The position numbers were made by a program, and so were the translations under genes. The notes under the pieces are model-generated. The model had not been told where the DNA came from. It searched no databases and saw only the letters and a program-made list of their open reading frames with translations. A stretch of DNA of 8,731 nt from a bacterium (lineage in GTDB: Bacteria; Patescibacteria; ABY1; BM507; VMTK01): assembly GCA_030641105.1 (NCBI GenBank), contig DAOWHZ010000040.1:1-8731 (forward strand), written 5' to 3'. Numbering within the stretch: the stretch's first letter is position 1; each line of letters starts with the position of its first letter. Below are positions 1 to 5,868 of the stretch, in pieces.

Positions 1-1
1 T

Positions 2-679
2 CTATTGCTCGCACCACGAAAAAATATGGAACAAAATTTTGACAAAACCAAATCTTATTCAATTGAAGATGCTATTGAATTAACTAAAAAATTATCAAAA
101 ACCAAATTTGATGCTTCGGTTGAAGCGCATTTCAGGTTGGGCATTGATCCCAAAAAAGGCGATCAGCAACTCAGAGCCGCTGTTGCGCTGCCGCATGGCA
201 CTGGTAAAACCATAAAAGTTGCGGCTTTTGTTACTCCTGAAAAAGAAAAAGAAGTAAAATCCGCGGGAGCCGATTATGTTGGCGGCGAAGATCTGATTGC
301 TGACATTAAAAAAACAGAAAAAACTGATTTTCAGGTTGCGGTTGCCGAGCCGGCAATGATGAAAAATCTATCTAAAATTGCTAAAATCTTAGGCACCCGC
401 GGCTTAATGCCATCGCCTAAAAATGATACAGTTACTCCTGATCCAGCCAAAGCGGTTGCGGAACTTAAGAAAGGCAAAGTTAGTTTTAAAAATGATGACA
501 CCGGCAATATACATGTTGCTATTGGTAAAGTTTCTTTTGATTCTAAAAAATTACTGGACAATTACAATACATTACTTGAAGCAGTAAAAAAAGCCAAACC
601 AGCCAGCTCAAAAGGAACTTATATTCAAAATATTAGTATTAGCTCAAGTATGGGACCGGGGGTGAAAGTGCAATTATAA
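2..679 (+). CDS. rplA: 50S ribosomal protein L1 (5' end uncertain or cut by window edge)
   Basis: Ribosomal protein L1 binds 23S rRNA and forms the L1 stalk that helps release E-site tRNA; in many bacteria it also represses its own operon. Seen here: a collinear L1 sequence including LPHGTGK, the signature GTRGLMPSPK (usually GPRGLMPNPK), HVAIGKVSF, KKAKP and the C-terminal SSSMGPGVKV. The length of about 220 residues matches the family (about 230). The frame is open to the left edge. A TTG at 5 and an ATG at 26 are possible starts; ATG 26 leaves only four residues before the conserved FDKTKSYSIEDAI block, whereas E. coli L1 has about 14. The true start may therefore lie upstream of the window. 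No SD is seen before either candidate. rplK would be expected upstream. No rplJ/rplL follows, so the ribosomal operon ends here. The function is secure; the start is not. Confidence 0.95.
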   Translation, partial: LLLAPRKNMEQNFDKTKSYSIEDAIELTKKLSKTKFDASVEAHFRLGIDPKKGDQQLRAAVALPHGTGKTIKVAAFVTPEKEKEVKSAGADYVGGEDLIADIKKTEKTDFQVAVAEPAMMKNLSKIAKILGTRGLMPSPKNDTVTPDPAKAVAELKKGKVSFKNDDTGNIHVAIGKVSFDSKKLLDNYNTLLEAVKKAKPASSKGTYIQNISISSSMGPGVKVQL

Positions 680-697
680 ATAATATTTTTCAAAAAG

Positions 698-736
698 AAA
701 GAGTTCCAGCATCTCTTAAGAGACTGGGGCTCTTTT
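698..736 (+). terminator. Hairpin terminator after rplA
   Basis: A 12-bp stem (698-709 with 724-735, including two G-U pairs) encloses a 14-nt loop that itself contains the perfect palindrome TCTCTTAAGAGA (712-723). The 3' arm ends in CTCTTTT, and an A-rich run precedes the 5' arm. The T tract is short, so termination may be partial. It lies 19 nt after the rplA stop and before the next promoter, which fits an operon boundary. Confidence 0.7.
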
Positions 737-741
737 GTTAC

Positions 742-764
742 GCAATACAAAAATGCAATACAAA
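742..764 (+). repeat. Short direct repeat GCAATACAAA upstream of promoter
   Basis: The 10-mer GCAATACAAA occurs at 742-751 and again at 755-764, a 13-nt period. It lies immediately upstream of the predicted -35 element of the dCMP deaminase promoter. It could be a regulator-binding site or chance in AT-rich DNA. The repeat is certain; the role is unknown. Confidence 0.45.
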
Positions 765-767
765 CAT

Positions 768-796
768 TTGCTCTATTTTTTTCTATTTGCTACAAT
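768..796 (+). promoter_or_regulatory. Probable sigma70-type promoter of the thymidylate operon
   Basis: TTGCTC (768-773), a 17-nt spacer and TACAAT (791-796), with TGC directly before the -10 giving an extended -10. The -10 matches consensus at 5 of 6 positions, the -35 at 3 of 6. It follows the rplA terminator and would start transcription near 803, about 35 nt before the dCMP deaminase start. TTTGCT occurs twice (767-772 and 786-791), overlapping both elements. Confidence 0.55.
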
Positions 797-838
797 AAAA
801 AGGCATCTGTTAATAAAATTATCTTATGCTTACACACT

Positions 839-1366
839 ATGAATAAACTTAAAAATCCAAAAACAACACGGCTGTCTTGGGATGAAACTTTTATAAATTT
901 AGCCATCTTGGTGTCAAAAAGAACGGCTTGTAAATTTGTTGAAGCAGGGGCTGTTTATGTTGATACAAACAAAAGAGTTATCTCAATCGGCTATAACGGC
1001 CCTACTGAAGGCGATTATCATTGTATTGATGTGGGCTGCGCCAAGGTTGACGGGGATCCGCAAACAGGGGAACTAAAAAGATGCCGGGGCGCGCACGCGG
1101 AAATGAATGGTATTATTAATGCCCAGGACCCCAGGCGCTTAAGGGGAGCAACCTTATATTCCGTAACTTTTCCTTGTTATGACTGTATGAAAGCCCTTAA
1201 TAATGCGGGGATCAGGGAAATTGTTTATTGCCACGAATATAAAAGAATAAAAAAAGGCGGCAAAAGAATGGAAAAAGAAAATGAGGCCCGGGAATTAGCG
1301 GACCAGCGAGGAATAAAAATTAGAAAATATAACGGCAAAATTTACTGCCATGTGAATAACAACTAA
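839..1366 (+). CDS. dCMP deaminase (zinc-dependent cytidine deaminase superfamily)
   Basis: Deaminates dCMP to dUMP, the substrate of thymidylate synthase encoded downstream. Seen: the zinc and catalytic motif HAE (residues 86-88, His ligand and Glu proton shuttle) and PCYDC (112-116, two Cys ligands), the two-part signature of the superfamily. GYNG (51-54) is the motif which in T4-type dCMP deaminases takes part in nucleotide and allosteric binding. Extra HC (61-62), GC (66-67) and RC (81-82) pairs resemble the second metal site of dCMP deaminases. The length of 175 aa is normal for ComEB/dCMP deaminases. The start at ATG 839 puts 12 residues before the conserved SWDE; there is no SD. It is the first gene of the operon and the next gene follows after 3 nt. 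Allosteric control by dCTP/dTTP is known for the family but not shown here. Confidence 0.92.
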   Translation: MNKLKNPKTTRLSWDETFINLAILVSKRTACKFVEAGAVYVDTNKRVISIGYNGPTEGDYHCIDVGCAKVDGDPQTGELKRCRGAHAEMNGIINAQDPRRLRGATLYSVTFPCYDCMKALNNAGIREIVYCHEYKRIKKGGKRMEKENEARELADQRGIKIRKYNGKIYCHVNNN

Positions 1367-1369
1367 AAT

Positions 1370-1789
1370 ATGAACCGAATTCAAAAAATCGGCGTATCCG
1401 CCTTTATTTTCGACAACAATAAAGCGTTGATTGTTAAACGTTCCAAAAACGAAAATTTTCTCCCCGGTTATTTTGAGTTGCCTGGCGGCATAATTGAATT
1501 TGGCGAATCTCCGGAACAGGCATTAATTAGAGAAATTAAAGAAGAGTTAAATCTGAACATAAGAATCATTAAACCATATTCAACTTTTTCTTATATTTCC
1601 GGCAACCAACAAAAGCATACCATTGATATTCAATTTATTGTAAAAATAGATGATGATATTAACAATCTTAAACTAAGCAAGGAGCATGAATATTTTAAAT
1701 GGATAGGAAAAGAAGAAATAAATAACTATAAATTCTCTAATGAAATGAAGCAAGCTATTAAAAAAGGTTTTAGGTTAGCAAATTCTTAA
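1370..1789 (+). CDS. Nudix hydrolase (MutT-like), first of two
   Basis: Nudix proteins hydrolyse nucleoside diphosphates linked to another group, using metal held by the Nudix box. The box lies at residues 40-62: G40, E46, R54-E55 and E58-E59 are all in place, preceded by LPGG. The near-final Gly of the consensus is Asn61. The length of 139 aa is typical of single-domain MutT-like enzymes. It starts 3 nt after the dCMP deaminase stop without an SD, so the two are almost certainly co-transcribed. Substrate cannot be read from the box. Candidates from context are dCTP, dUTP or oxidised dNTPs. The C-terminus (KEHEYFKWIGKEEI) is the usual Nudix closing strand and helix. The family assignment is firm; any substrate is inference. 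Confidence 0.88.
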   Translation: MNRIQKIGVSAFIFDNNKALIVKRSKNENFLPGYFELPGGIIEFGESPEQALIREIKEELNLNIRIIKPYSTFSYISGNQQKHTIDIQFIVKIDDDINNLKLSKEHEYFKWIGKEEINNYKFSNEMKQAIKKGFRLANS

Positions 1790-1817
1790 TTCATTTAATA
1801 AAAATGGCATAAAATTA

Positions 1818-1854
1818 ATTCGTTATATTCGTTTTAAATTTATGCTAATTCGTG
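1818..1854 (+). repeat. AT-rich spacer with three ATTCGT words
   Basis: ATTCGTT at 1818-1824 and 1827-1833, and ATTCGTG at 1848-1854, in the 72-nt gap between the first Nudix gene and the dCTP deaminase-fold gene. TATATT lies between the copies but no convincing -35 partners it. It may be a degenerate spacer repeat of the kind common in AT-rich compact genomes, or a weak regulatory site. Confidence 0.4.
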
Positions 1855-1861
1855 TGTTCAC

Positions 1862-2410
1862 ATGATTATAGGCATAAAAAAACTTCACGAACTCGTAAAA
1901 GAACAAAAATTAGTGGAAAATTTATGCGAACGGGAGCTTAACAGCCCTGAAGGCGCTGGTTTTGATTTGCGCTTTGGCGAAGTATATGAATTAGAAGGCG
2001 ATGGTTTTTTAGGCATTGAAGAACGAAATACGCCAAATATAAAATTAGTTAGCAAAGATAATCCGGAAAAAAACGAGAAAGAAAACTTTTTTGTTTTTGA
2101 GCCCGGGAAATATTATCTTATTAAAACCATGGAAAAAGTTAATCTGCCAACTACTTTGTCAGGAATTATTTTCCCGCGCACTACCCTATTCCGATCAGGC
2201 CTTGCTTTGTTTAACGGAGTTGTCCAGCCCGGCTATTCCGGGGAGCTGACATTTGGCATTTGCAATCTGGGGAAATCAAATATTAAAGTATCATTCGGCG
2301 CCCGTGTTGTTCATATTACTTTTCATGAGGTTTTAGGGGAGGGCAACCAATACCGCGGACAATGGCAAGGAGGGAGAGTTGCAACGAGGGGAAAGGAAGT
2401 ACAGATATAG
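1862..2410 (+). CDS. dcd: dCTP deaminase/dUTPase-fold protein with atypical active site
   Basis: The fold family makes dUMP precursors: dCTP deaminase gives dUTP, dUTPase gives dUMP. Seen: GAGFDLRFG (31-39) matching the family's NGATVDVRLG, PRTTLFRSGL (105-114) matching GRSSLARLGL, VVQPGYSGEL (120-129) matching RIDPGWSG, and a C-terminal YRGQWQGGRVAT (164-175) matching YRNQQGAVAS. The length of 182 aa is close to E. coli Dcd (193). Aligned by eye to E. coli Dcd, Ser111 is Thr107 and Arg115 is kept as Arg111. Catalytic Glu138 falls on Gly132, and the motif Asp128 (the dUTPase catalytic Asp position) falls on Gln122. The family is therefore clear but classical dCTP deaminase or dUTPase activity is doubtful. 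No SD. Its place between dCMP deaminase and thyA supports a deoxypyrimidine role. It could be a divergent enzyme, a nucleotide sensor or a subfamily with shifted chemistry. Confidence 0.8.
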   Translation: MIIGIKKLHELVKEQKLVENLCERELNSPEGAGFDLRFGEVYELEGDGFLGIEERNTPNIKLVSKDNPEKNEKENFFVFEPGKYYLIKTMEKVNLPTTLSGIIFPRTTLFRSGLALFNGVVQPGYSGELTFGICNLGKSNIKVSFGARVVHITFHEVLGEGNQYRGQWQGGRVATRGKEVQI

Positions 2411-2477
2411 AAATTACAAATTTCAAATTTCAAATAACAAACAAATTCCAAATTCCAAAATTCCAATAATCAAAATT
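2411..2477 (+). repeat. Low-complexity tandem CAAATT/TCCAAA spacer
   Basis: The 69-nt gap before the membrane-protein gene is made of irregular short repeats: TTTCAAA twice from about 2421, then ATTCCAAA-type words three to four times up to about 2467. The + strand is almost devoid of G. This pattern looks like intergenic filler repeats of Patescibacteria-type genomes rather than a promoter. No hairpin is seen. Confidence 0.6.
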
Positions 2478-2479
2478 TT

Positions 2480-3292
2480 ATGAAAAATAAATTATCTAGT
2501 TTTATAAAAAAAATAATTTTTGTAATAGGCATATTAGTATTATTATATTTCCTGATATTATTAATAAATTTTTTATTTTTTCAAATTATTATTAATAATA
2601 ATTCCGCTTATATTGAAAATTGTTTAGGAGCATTTTTCGGAGCATTTTTCGCTTTTCTATTTCTTATAATAGGAAATCTCTGCTGCAAATATCATAATAG
2701 ATACAAAAAAAATCGTAATGCACTTGTCAAACTGTCTCATATTTTAAATTGGTATTTAGCTGTTAATAATGATAATATCTTTCTTTTAAAACTTTTAATA
2801 GATACAATTAATAAAAAAGTTTTTTATTTTGGGAAATTTACCAAATTAAAAATTGATGGGAGTATATTATTAGATTTATATAATATAGATTTGATTAACG
2901 AAATGTTTGATTTAAATCTATCTATTTACAAAAACAACCAATCACTGGAAATTATGTTTTCCGCATATGAAAAAGATAAAGAATATTTTCTTGACAAAAA
3001 AATCAGTAAAAAAAATTTAAATAATTCTGTCGTGGGCAAATTAGATGAATTGAATAAACTAAAAAAATCGCTTCAATTATTAGATAACAAAACAGAAGAA
3101 GTTTTTGCGAAAGTAGCTGTCTTAATGCGAGATAATACCCTAATGGATTGGTTTATTATGGTTTGCTTTAAAAATAAAAAATATAACAAAAAATTTAATG
3201 AGAAATGGAAAGAAGAATTAAAAATTGTGCAAAAAAATAGGGAGGAAAATATAAAAAAATCACAAGAAAAAATTAATAAAATTAATCAATGA
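2480..3292 (+). CDS. Unrecognised two-helix membrane protein, very AT-rich
   Basis: I do not recognise this family. Seen: two N-terminal membrane helices (about residues 9-36 and 47-69; the second is Gly/Ala/Phe-rich, GAFFGAFFAFLF, followed by CCKYHNRYKKNR, a positive stop that places the rest in the cytoplasm). About 200 hydrophilic residues follow, mainly helical and Lys/Asn/Glu-rich, and the last 40 residues are highly charged and probably coiled-coil (EKWKEELKIVQKN onward). There is no catalytic motif. Base composition is visibly lower in GC than its neighbours, and codons are nearly all A/T-ending. It sits between nucleotide genes behind a low-complexity repeat and 9 nt before thyA, without an SD. 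It looks like a late insertion into the operon; a structural or signalling role is possible but unsupported. Confidence 0.75.
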   Translation: MKNKLSSFIKKIIFVIGILVLLYFLILLINFLFFQIIINNNSAYIENCLGAFFGAFFAFLFLIIGNLCCKYHNRYKKNRNALVKLSHILNWYLAVNNDNIFLLKLLIDTINKKVFYFGKFTKLKIDGSILLDLYNIDLINEMFDLNLSIYKNNQSLEIMFSAYEKDKEYFLDKKISKKNLNNSVVGKLDELNKLKKSLQLLDNKTEEVFAKVAVLMRDNTLMDWFIMVCFKNKKYNKKFNEKWKEELKIVQKNREENIKKSQEKINKINQ

Positions 3293-3301
3293 ATTAAAAA
3301 T

Positions 3302-4300
3302 ATGAAAAATACTCATCCAGAATACCAATATTTAAATCTTTTAAAAGACATCTTGGACAATGGCTCGGATAAAAAACTTTTTTTTACTCCAGAGGTGCTG
3401 AAGCAATATAAAGACAGGGGCATGGAGCCGCCTTATATTCGCTCTGTTTTTGGGCGGCAAATCAGATTTGATTTATCGCAGGGTTTTCCCCTGTTAACTA
3501 CTAAAAAAACCTTTATCCGCGGTATTATTGAAGAACTGCTTTGGTTTTTAAAGGGCAATTCCAATGTTAAATATTTAGTTGATCGCGATGTTCATATTTG
3601 GGACGAATGGGCGCACAAAAGATACCACAAATATTGCTTGGAAAATTGTCCGGAAAAGGATATATCCCAGAAAGAATTTATAGCAAAATTAAAAAAACTT
3701 CCGGCTGATGATAAATTTGTCAAGAAATGGGGCGATTTAATTACTATTTACGGAACAATGTGGCGAAAATGGCCGGCAAGCGACGGGCGGGAGATTGATC
3801 AGCTTGGCTGGGTTATTCAAGGATTAAAAGACAAACCATATAGAAAATCTTATGTTGTGTCAGCATGGAACCCTGATTTTATTTACGCCATGGCATCTGA
3901 AAAAAATAAAAATGAAGTTCCGCCTTTTTGCCATACTACTTTCCAATTTGCTGTGACGAACGACAAGCTTAATCTCGGGCTTTACCAAAGAAGCGCTGAT
4001 CATTTTCTGGGAGTGCCGTTTAATATTGCAAGCTACGCCCTGTTATTATTAATGGTTTCGCAAGTTGTGGACATTCCTGCCGGCGAGTTCGTACATACTT
4101 TCGGAGATGTTCATCTTTATTCAAACCATTTTGACCAAGCCAAAGAACAGCTCTCGCGAGAACCGCGAGAATTGCCGACCATAAAACTGAATCCAAAAAT
4201 TAAAAATATTGATGATTTTAAATATGAAAATTTTATTTTGGAGGGCTATGATCCGCACCCTCCGCTTAAGGCAGAAATCGCGAATATAGGCGGGTATTAA
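3302..4300 (+). CDS. thyA: Thymidylate synthase (ThyA)
   Basis: Methylates dUMP to dTMP with 5,10-methylene-tetrahydrofolate, producing dihydrofolate for the DHFR encoded downstream. Seen: RQIRFDLSQGFPLLTTKK (52-69), the catalytic Cys210 in PPFCHTTFQF, the dUMP-binding block YQRSADHFLGVPFN (228-241), GDVHLYSNH (268-276) and the terminal YDPHPPLKAEI. The residue before the Cys is Phe; the common form is PPCH. The second Arg of the phosphate-binding pair (E. coli Arg126-Arg127) appears as Lys182 after Arg181. The protein has 332 aa against 264 in E. coli. Most of the excess is an insert of about 36 residues after HIWDEWA (98-104), at the place where Lactobacillus casei ThyA also carries an insert. 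A short tail (ANIGGY) follows the usual end. No SD; the next gene starts 9 nt later. Confidence 0.96.
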   Translation: MKNTHPEYQYLNLLKDILDNGSDKKLFFTPEVLKQYKDRGMEPPYIRSVFGRQIRFDLSQGFPLLTTKKTFIRGIIEELLWFLKGNSNVKYLVDRDVHIWDEWAHKRYHKYCLENCPEKDISQKEFIAKLKKLPADDKFVKKWGDLITIYGTMWRKWPASDGREIDQLGWVIQGLKDKPYRKSYVVSAWNPDFIYAMASEKNKNEVPPFCHTTFQFAVTNDKLNLGLYQRSADHFLGVPFNIASYALLLLMVSQVVDIPAGEFVHTFGDVHLYSNHFDQAKEQLSREPRELPTIKLNPKIKNIDDFKYENFILEGYDPHPPLKAEIANIGGY

Positions 4301-4309
4301 TTAATAAAT

Positions 4310-4735
4310 ATGGATAAAATATTTCCTGCAGTTAAAGCTGTGGTAACAAAAGGCAATAAATTTTTAACTGTTAAATACATAATTAAAAATAAGGTTATTT
4401 GGGATTTGCCTGGAGGAAAAATTGAATATAATGAATCGCCATACAATGCGCTAGCCAGAGAAGTGTACGAAGAAACCAAGTTAAAAATAAAAATAATTAA
4501 ACCAATTGGCATATATTGGTTTTTTAAAATTTTGGACGCAAAACAAGCAATTTGTACAGTATTTTTATGCGAACCAAAAAATTCGGTAAATGTAAATGTA
4601 GATATTACAAAAAATCCGGCAAAGGAAGAAATGATTTCTGAATATAAATGGGTAACTAAAAATGAATTTCTAAAAAACTGCACTAAAAATATTGATAAAA
4701 GTTTAATAAATTTAATTAGAGAATTGGATATATGA
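4310..4735 (+). CDS. Nudix hydrolase (MutT-like), second of two
   Basis: A second small metal-dependent nucleotide pyrophosphohydrolase candidate. The Nudix box lies at residues 36-58: G36, E42, R50-E51 and E54-E55 are intact after DLPGG, with the near-final Gly replaced by Lys57. The length of 141 aa is typical. It is not a recent copy of the Nudix gene at 1370: apart from the box the two differ almost throughout. It starts 9 nt after thyA without an SD. Its stop TGA overlaps by ATGA the start of the DHFR fragment at 4732, an arrangement typical of translational coupling, so it once (or still) preceded an intact DHFR gene. Substrate unknown. An open frame on the opposite strand here is a shadow. 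Confidence 0.87.
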   Translation: MDKIFPAVKAVVTKGNKFLTVKYIIKNKVIWDLPGGKIEYNESPYNALAREVYEETKLKIKIIKPIGIYWFFKILDAKQAICTVFLCEPKNSVNVNVDITKNPAKEEMISEYKWVTKNEFLKNCTKNIDKSLINLIRELDI

Positions 4736-4800
4736 TATCTATTATCGCTGTTATTGAAAAAAACAACGCCATTGGCTATAAAAATAAATTACTAACATAG
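4732..4800 (+). pseudogene. 5' remnant of a second dihydrofolate reductase gene
   Basis: ATG at 4732 overlaps the Nudix stop (ATGA) and opens a 22-codon frame, MISIIAVIEKNNAIGYKNKL plus two residues, ended by TAG at 4798-4800. This is the start of a DHFR: it matches the DHFR part of the fusion downstream (residues 193-212) at 17 of 20 residues. The DNA matches at about 47 of 60 positions by hand count, including a perfect 20-nt block (4771-4790 against 5434-5453). The differences are mostly at third codon positions or conservative, so this is a diverged homologue and not a fresh duplication. Everything after the LL preceding the conserved Trp is missing. It is probably non-functional as DHFR, although the coupled start could still be translated. 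Confidence 0.85.
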
Positions 4801-4814
4801 GCGGATATTTAAAT
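4794..4814 (+). pseudogene. Probable remnant of a second thyA 3' end
   Basis: AACATAGGCGGATATTTA (4794-4811) matches the real thyA end AATATAGGCGGGTATTAA (4283-4300) at 15 of 18 bases. Read in that frame it gives NIGGY, with synonymous changes in Asn and Gly codons, and then TTA where thyA has its TAA stop. It lies just before the HD-DHFR start, as the real thyA end lies just before the second Nudix gene. It is short, so chance similarity in AT-rich DNA cannot be excluded. Confidence 0.5.
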
Positions 4815-4821
4815 AAAAAGC

Positions 4822-5868
4822 ATGGCTACAAATAAAAAATATAATAAAATTTGGAAATTGGCAAAACCTTATTTAGAAAAAGGTAAAATGAAAAATTTTG
4901 TTTTACATACAAAGGGCGTAGTCAAAGCCATGGAATTGTTATTGCAAAAAGAAAATGGAGACATAGATATTCTTATTCCAGCCGCAATTTTACATGATGT
5001 TGGCTGGGCAAAAGTTCCCGCGACATTACAAAAAAGCAATAATAAAAAAAAACAAATACAAGCGCAAAAGCTTCACATAAAGTATGCGCCAAAAATTGTT
5101 AAAAAAATTTTATCTAAAACAAAATATAATGAAAAACAAATTAAAACAATAATTGAAATCATTGTGGCGCATAAATTTAAAAATCCAATAAAACTAGATA
5201 AAAGGTTGTTAATTGACGCTGATAACTTATCAGATGTATTTAAAAAACAATTTTATAGCGATGTAGAATCATATAATGTTACTCCTGAACAAAATTATAA
5301 TTTTAGAAAAAATGATAATAGTTTTTATACAAAAACTGCAAAAATAATTTTTGATAAAGAACTAAAAAAAAGAAAGCAAGAATTTAAAATTTATAATATT
5401 TCTATAATTTGCGTTTTGGGAAAAAATAACGCTATTGGCTATAAAAATAAATTGCTCTGGGATATACCGGACGATATGGAGCATTTTAAAAAAATCACTA
5501 CCGGGCATACTGTTGTTGTTGGAGAAAAAACTTTTCAATCAATCGGCAGCCCTCTGCCTAACCGCGAAAATATTATTATTACACTGGATAAAAACTACAA
5601 AGCAAACGGCTGTAAAATCGTCCATTCAGTAGAGGATATTTTAGAAATGGCAAAACAAAAAAAAGACGAGGAAATCTTTATTATCGGAGGCGGACAAATT
5701 TATAGTTTATTTCTTCCATACGCAAATAAATTATATTTAACTATAGTTGATGACAAGCCAAAAGCAGATACTTTTTTTCCTGATTATAGCGAATTTAAAA
5801 ATATTATCAGCGAAGAAAAAAAAGAATACAATGGATTAAAATATAAATTTATTGAACTAACAAAATGA
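4822..5868 (+). CDS. folA: HD-domain phosphohydrolase fused to dihydrofolate reductase
   Basis: One unbroken frame of 348 residues. Residues 1 to about 185 form an HD domain: H29, the HD pair H58-D59 in AAILHDVGWAKVP, H117 in IVAHK, and D132/D134 in LIDADNLSDV, as in metal-dependent phosphohydrolases. Residues 192-348 are a complete DHFR. ISII opens the first strand and KNNAIGYKNKLLWDIPDD (201-218) holds the Trp and the acidic residue equivalent to E. coli Asp27. GEKTFQSIGSPLPNR (234-248) is the NADPH region and IGGGQIYSLFLP (288-299) the GGxxxY region. DHFR reduces the dihydrofolate made by ThyA to tetrahydrofolate. The HD substrate is unknown; a nucleotide is plausible from context. The junction KIYNISII looks like a former DHFR start with its ATG lost. 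No SD. The stop overlaps the next start (ATGA). Confidence 0.88.
   Translation: MATNKKYNKIWKLAKPYLEKGKMKNFVLHTKGVVKAMELLLQKENGDIDILIPAAILHDVGWAKVPATLQKSNNKKKQIQAQKLHIKYAPKIVKKILSKTKYNEKQIKTIIEIIVAHKFKNPIKLDKRLLIDADNLSDVFKKQFYSDVESYNVTPEQNYNFRKNDNSFYTKTAKIIFDKELKKRKQEFKIYNISIICVLGKNNAIGYKNKLLWDIPDDMEHFKKITTGHTVVVGEKTFQSIGSPLPNRENIIITLDKNYKANGCKIVHSVEDILEMAKQKKDEEIFIIGGGQIYSLFLPYANKLYLTIVDDKPKADTFFPDYSEFKNIISEEKKEYNGLKYKFIELTK

Noticed and set aside
331..561. 76-codon open frame on the - strand inside rplA
   Set aside because: It lies fully within the conserved L1 coding sequence, shows no known motif and has no start signal; it is a shadow.
698..736. An L10-type leader as seen between rplA and rplJ
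   Set aside because: No rplJ follows and only a simple hairpin with a short T tract is visible; a terminator explains it.
826..846. Six-codon upstream frame (MLTHYE) overlapping the dCMP deaminase start
   Set aside because: Too short and without an SD; in AT-rich DNA such frames are common, so a regulatory uORF is not supported.
2411..2477. CRISPR array or replication iterons in the CAAATT-rich spacer
   Set aside because: The repeat words are short, irregular and without unique spacers, and there is no DnaA box or cas/rep gene nearby.
4297..4683. 128-codon open frame on the - strand over the second Nudix gene
   Set aside because: The + strand carries an intact Nudix box in this stretch; the reverse frame resembles nothing and reflects the AT-rich codons.
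4310..4735. Second Nudix gene as a recent duplicate of the one at 1370
   Set aside because: Outside the Nudix box the proteins share little sequence, so they are separate family members and not a fresh copy.
5435..5632. 65-codon frame within the DHFR part of the fusion
   Set aside because: It overlaps conserved DHFR motifs in another frame and has no SD or recognisable content.
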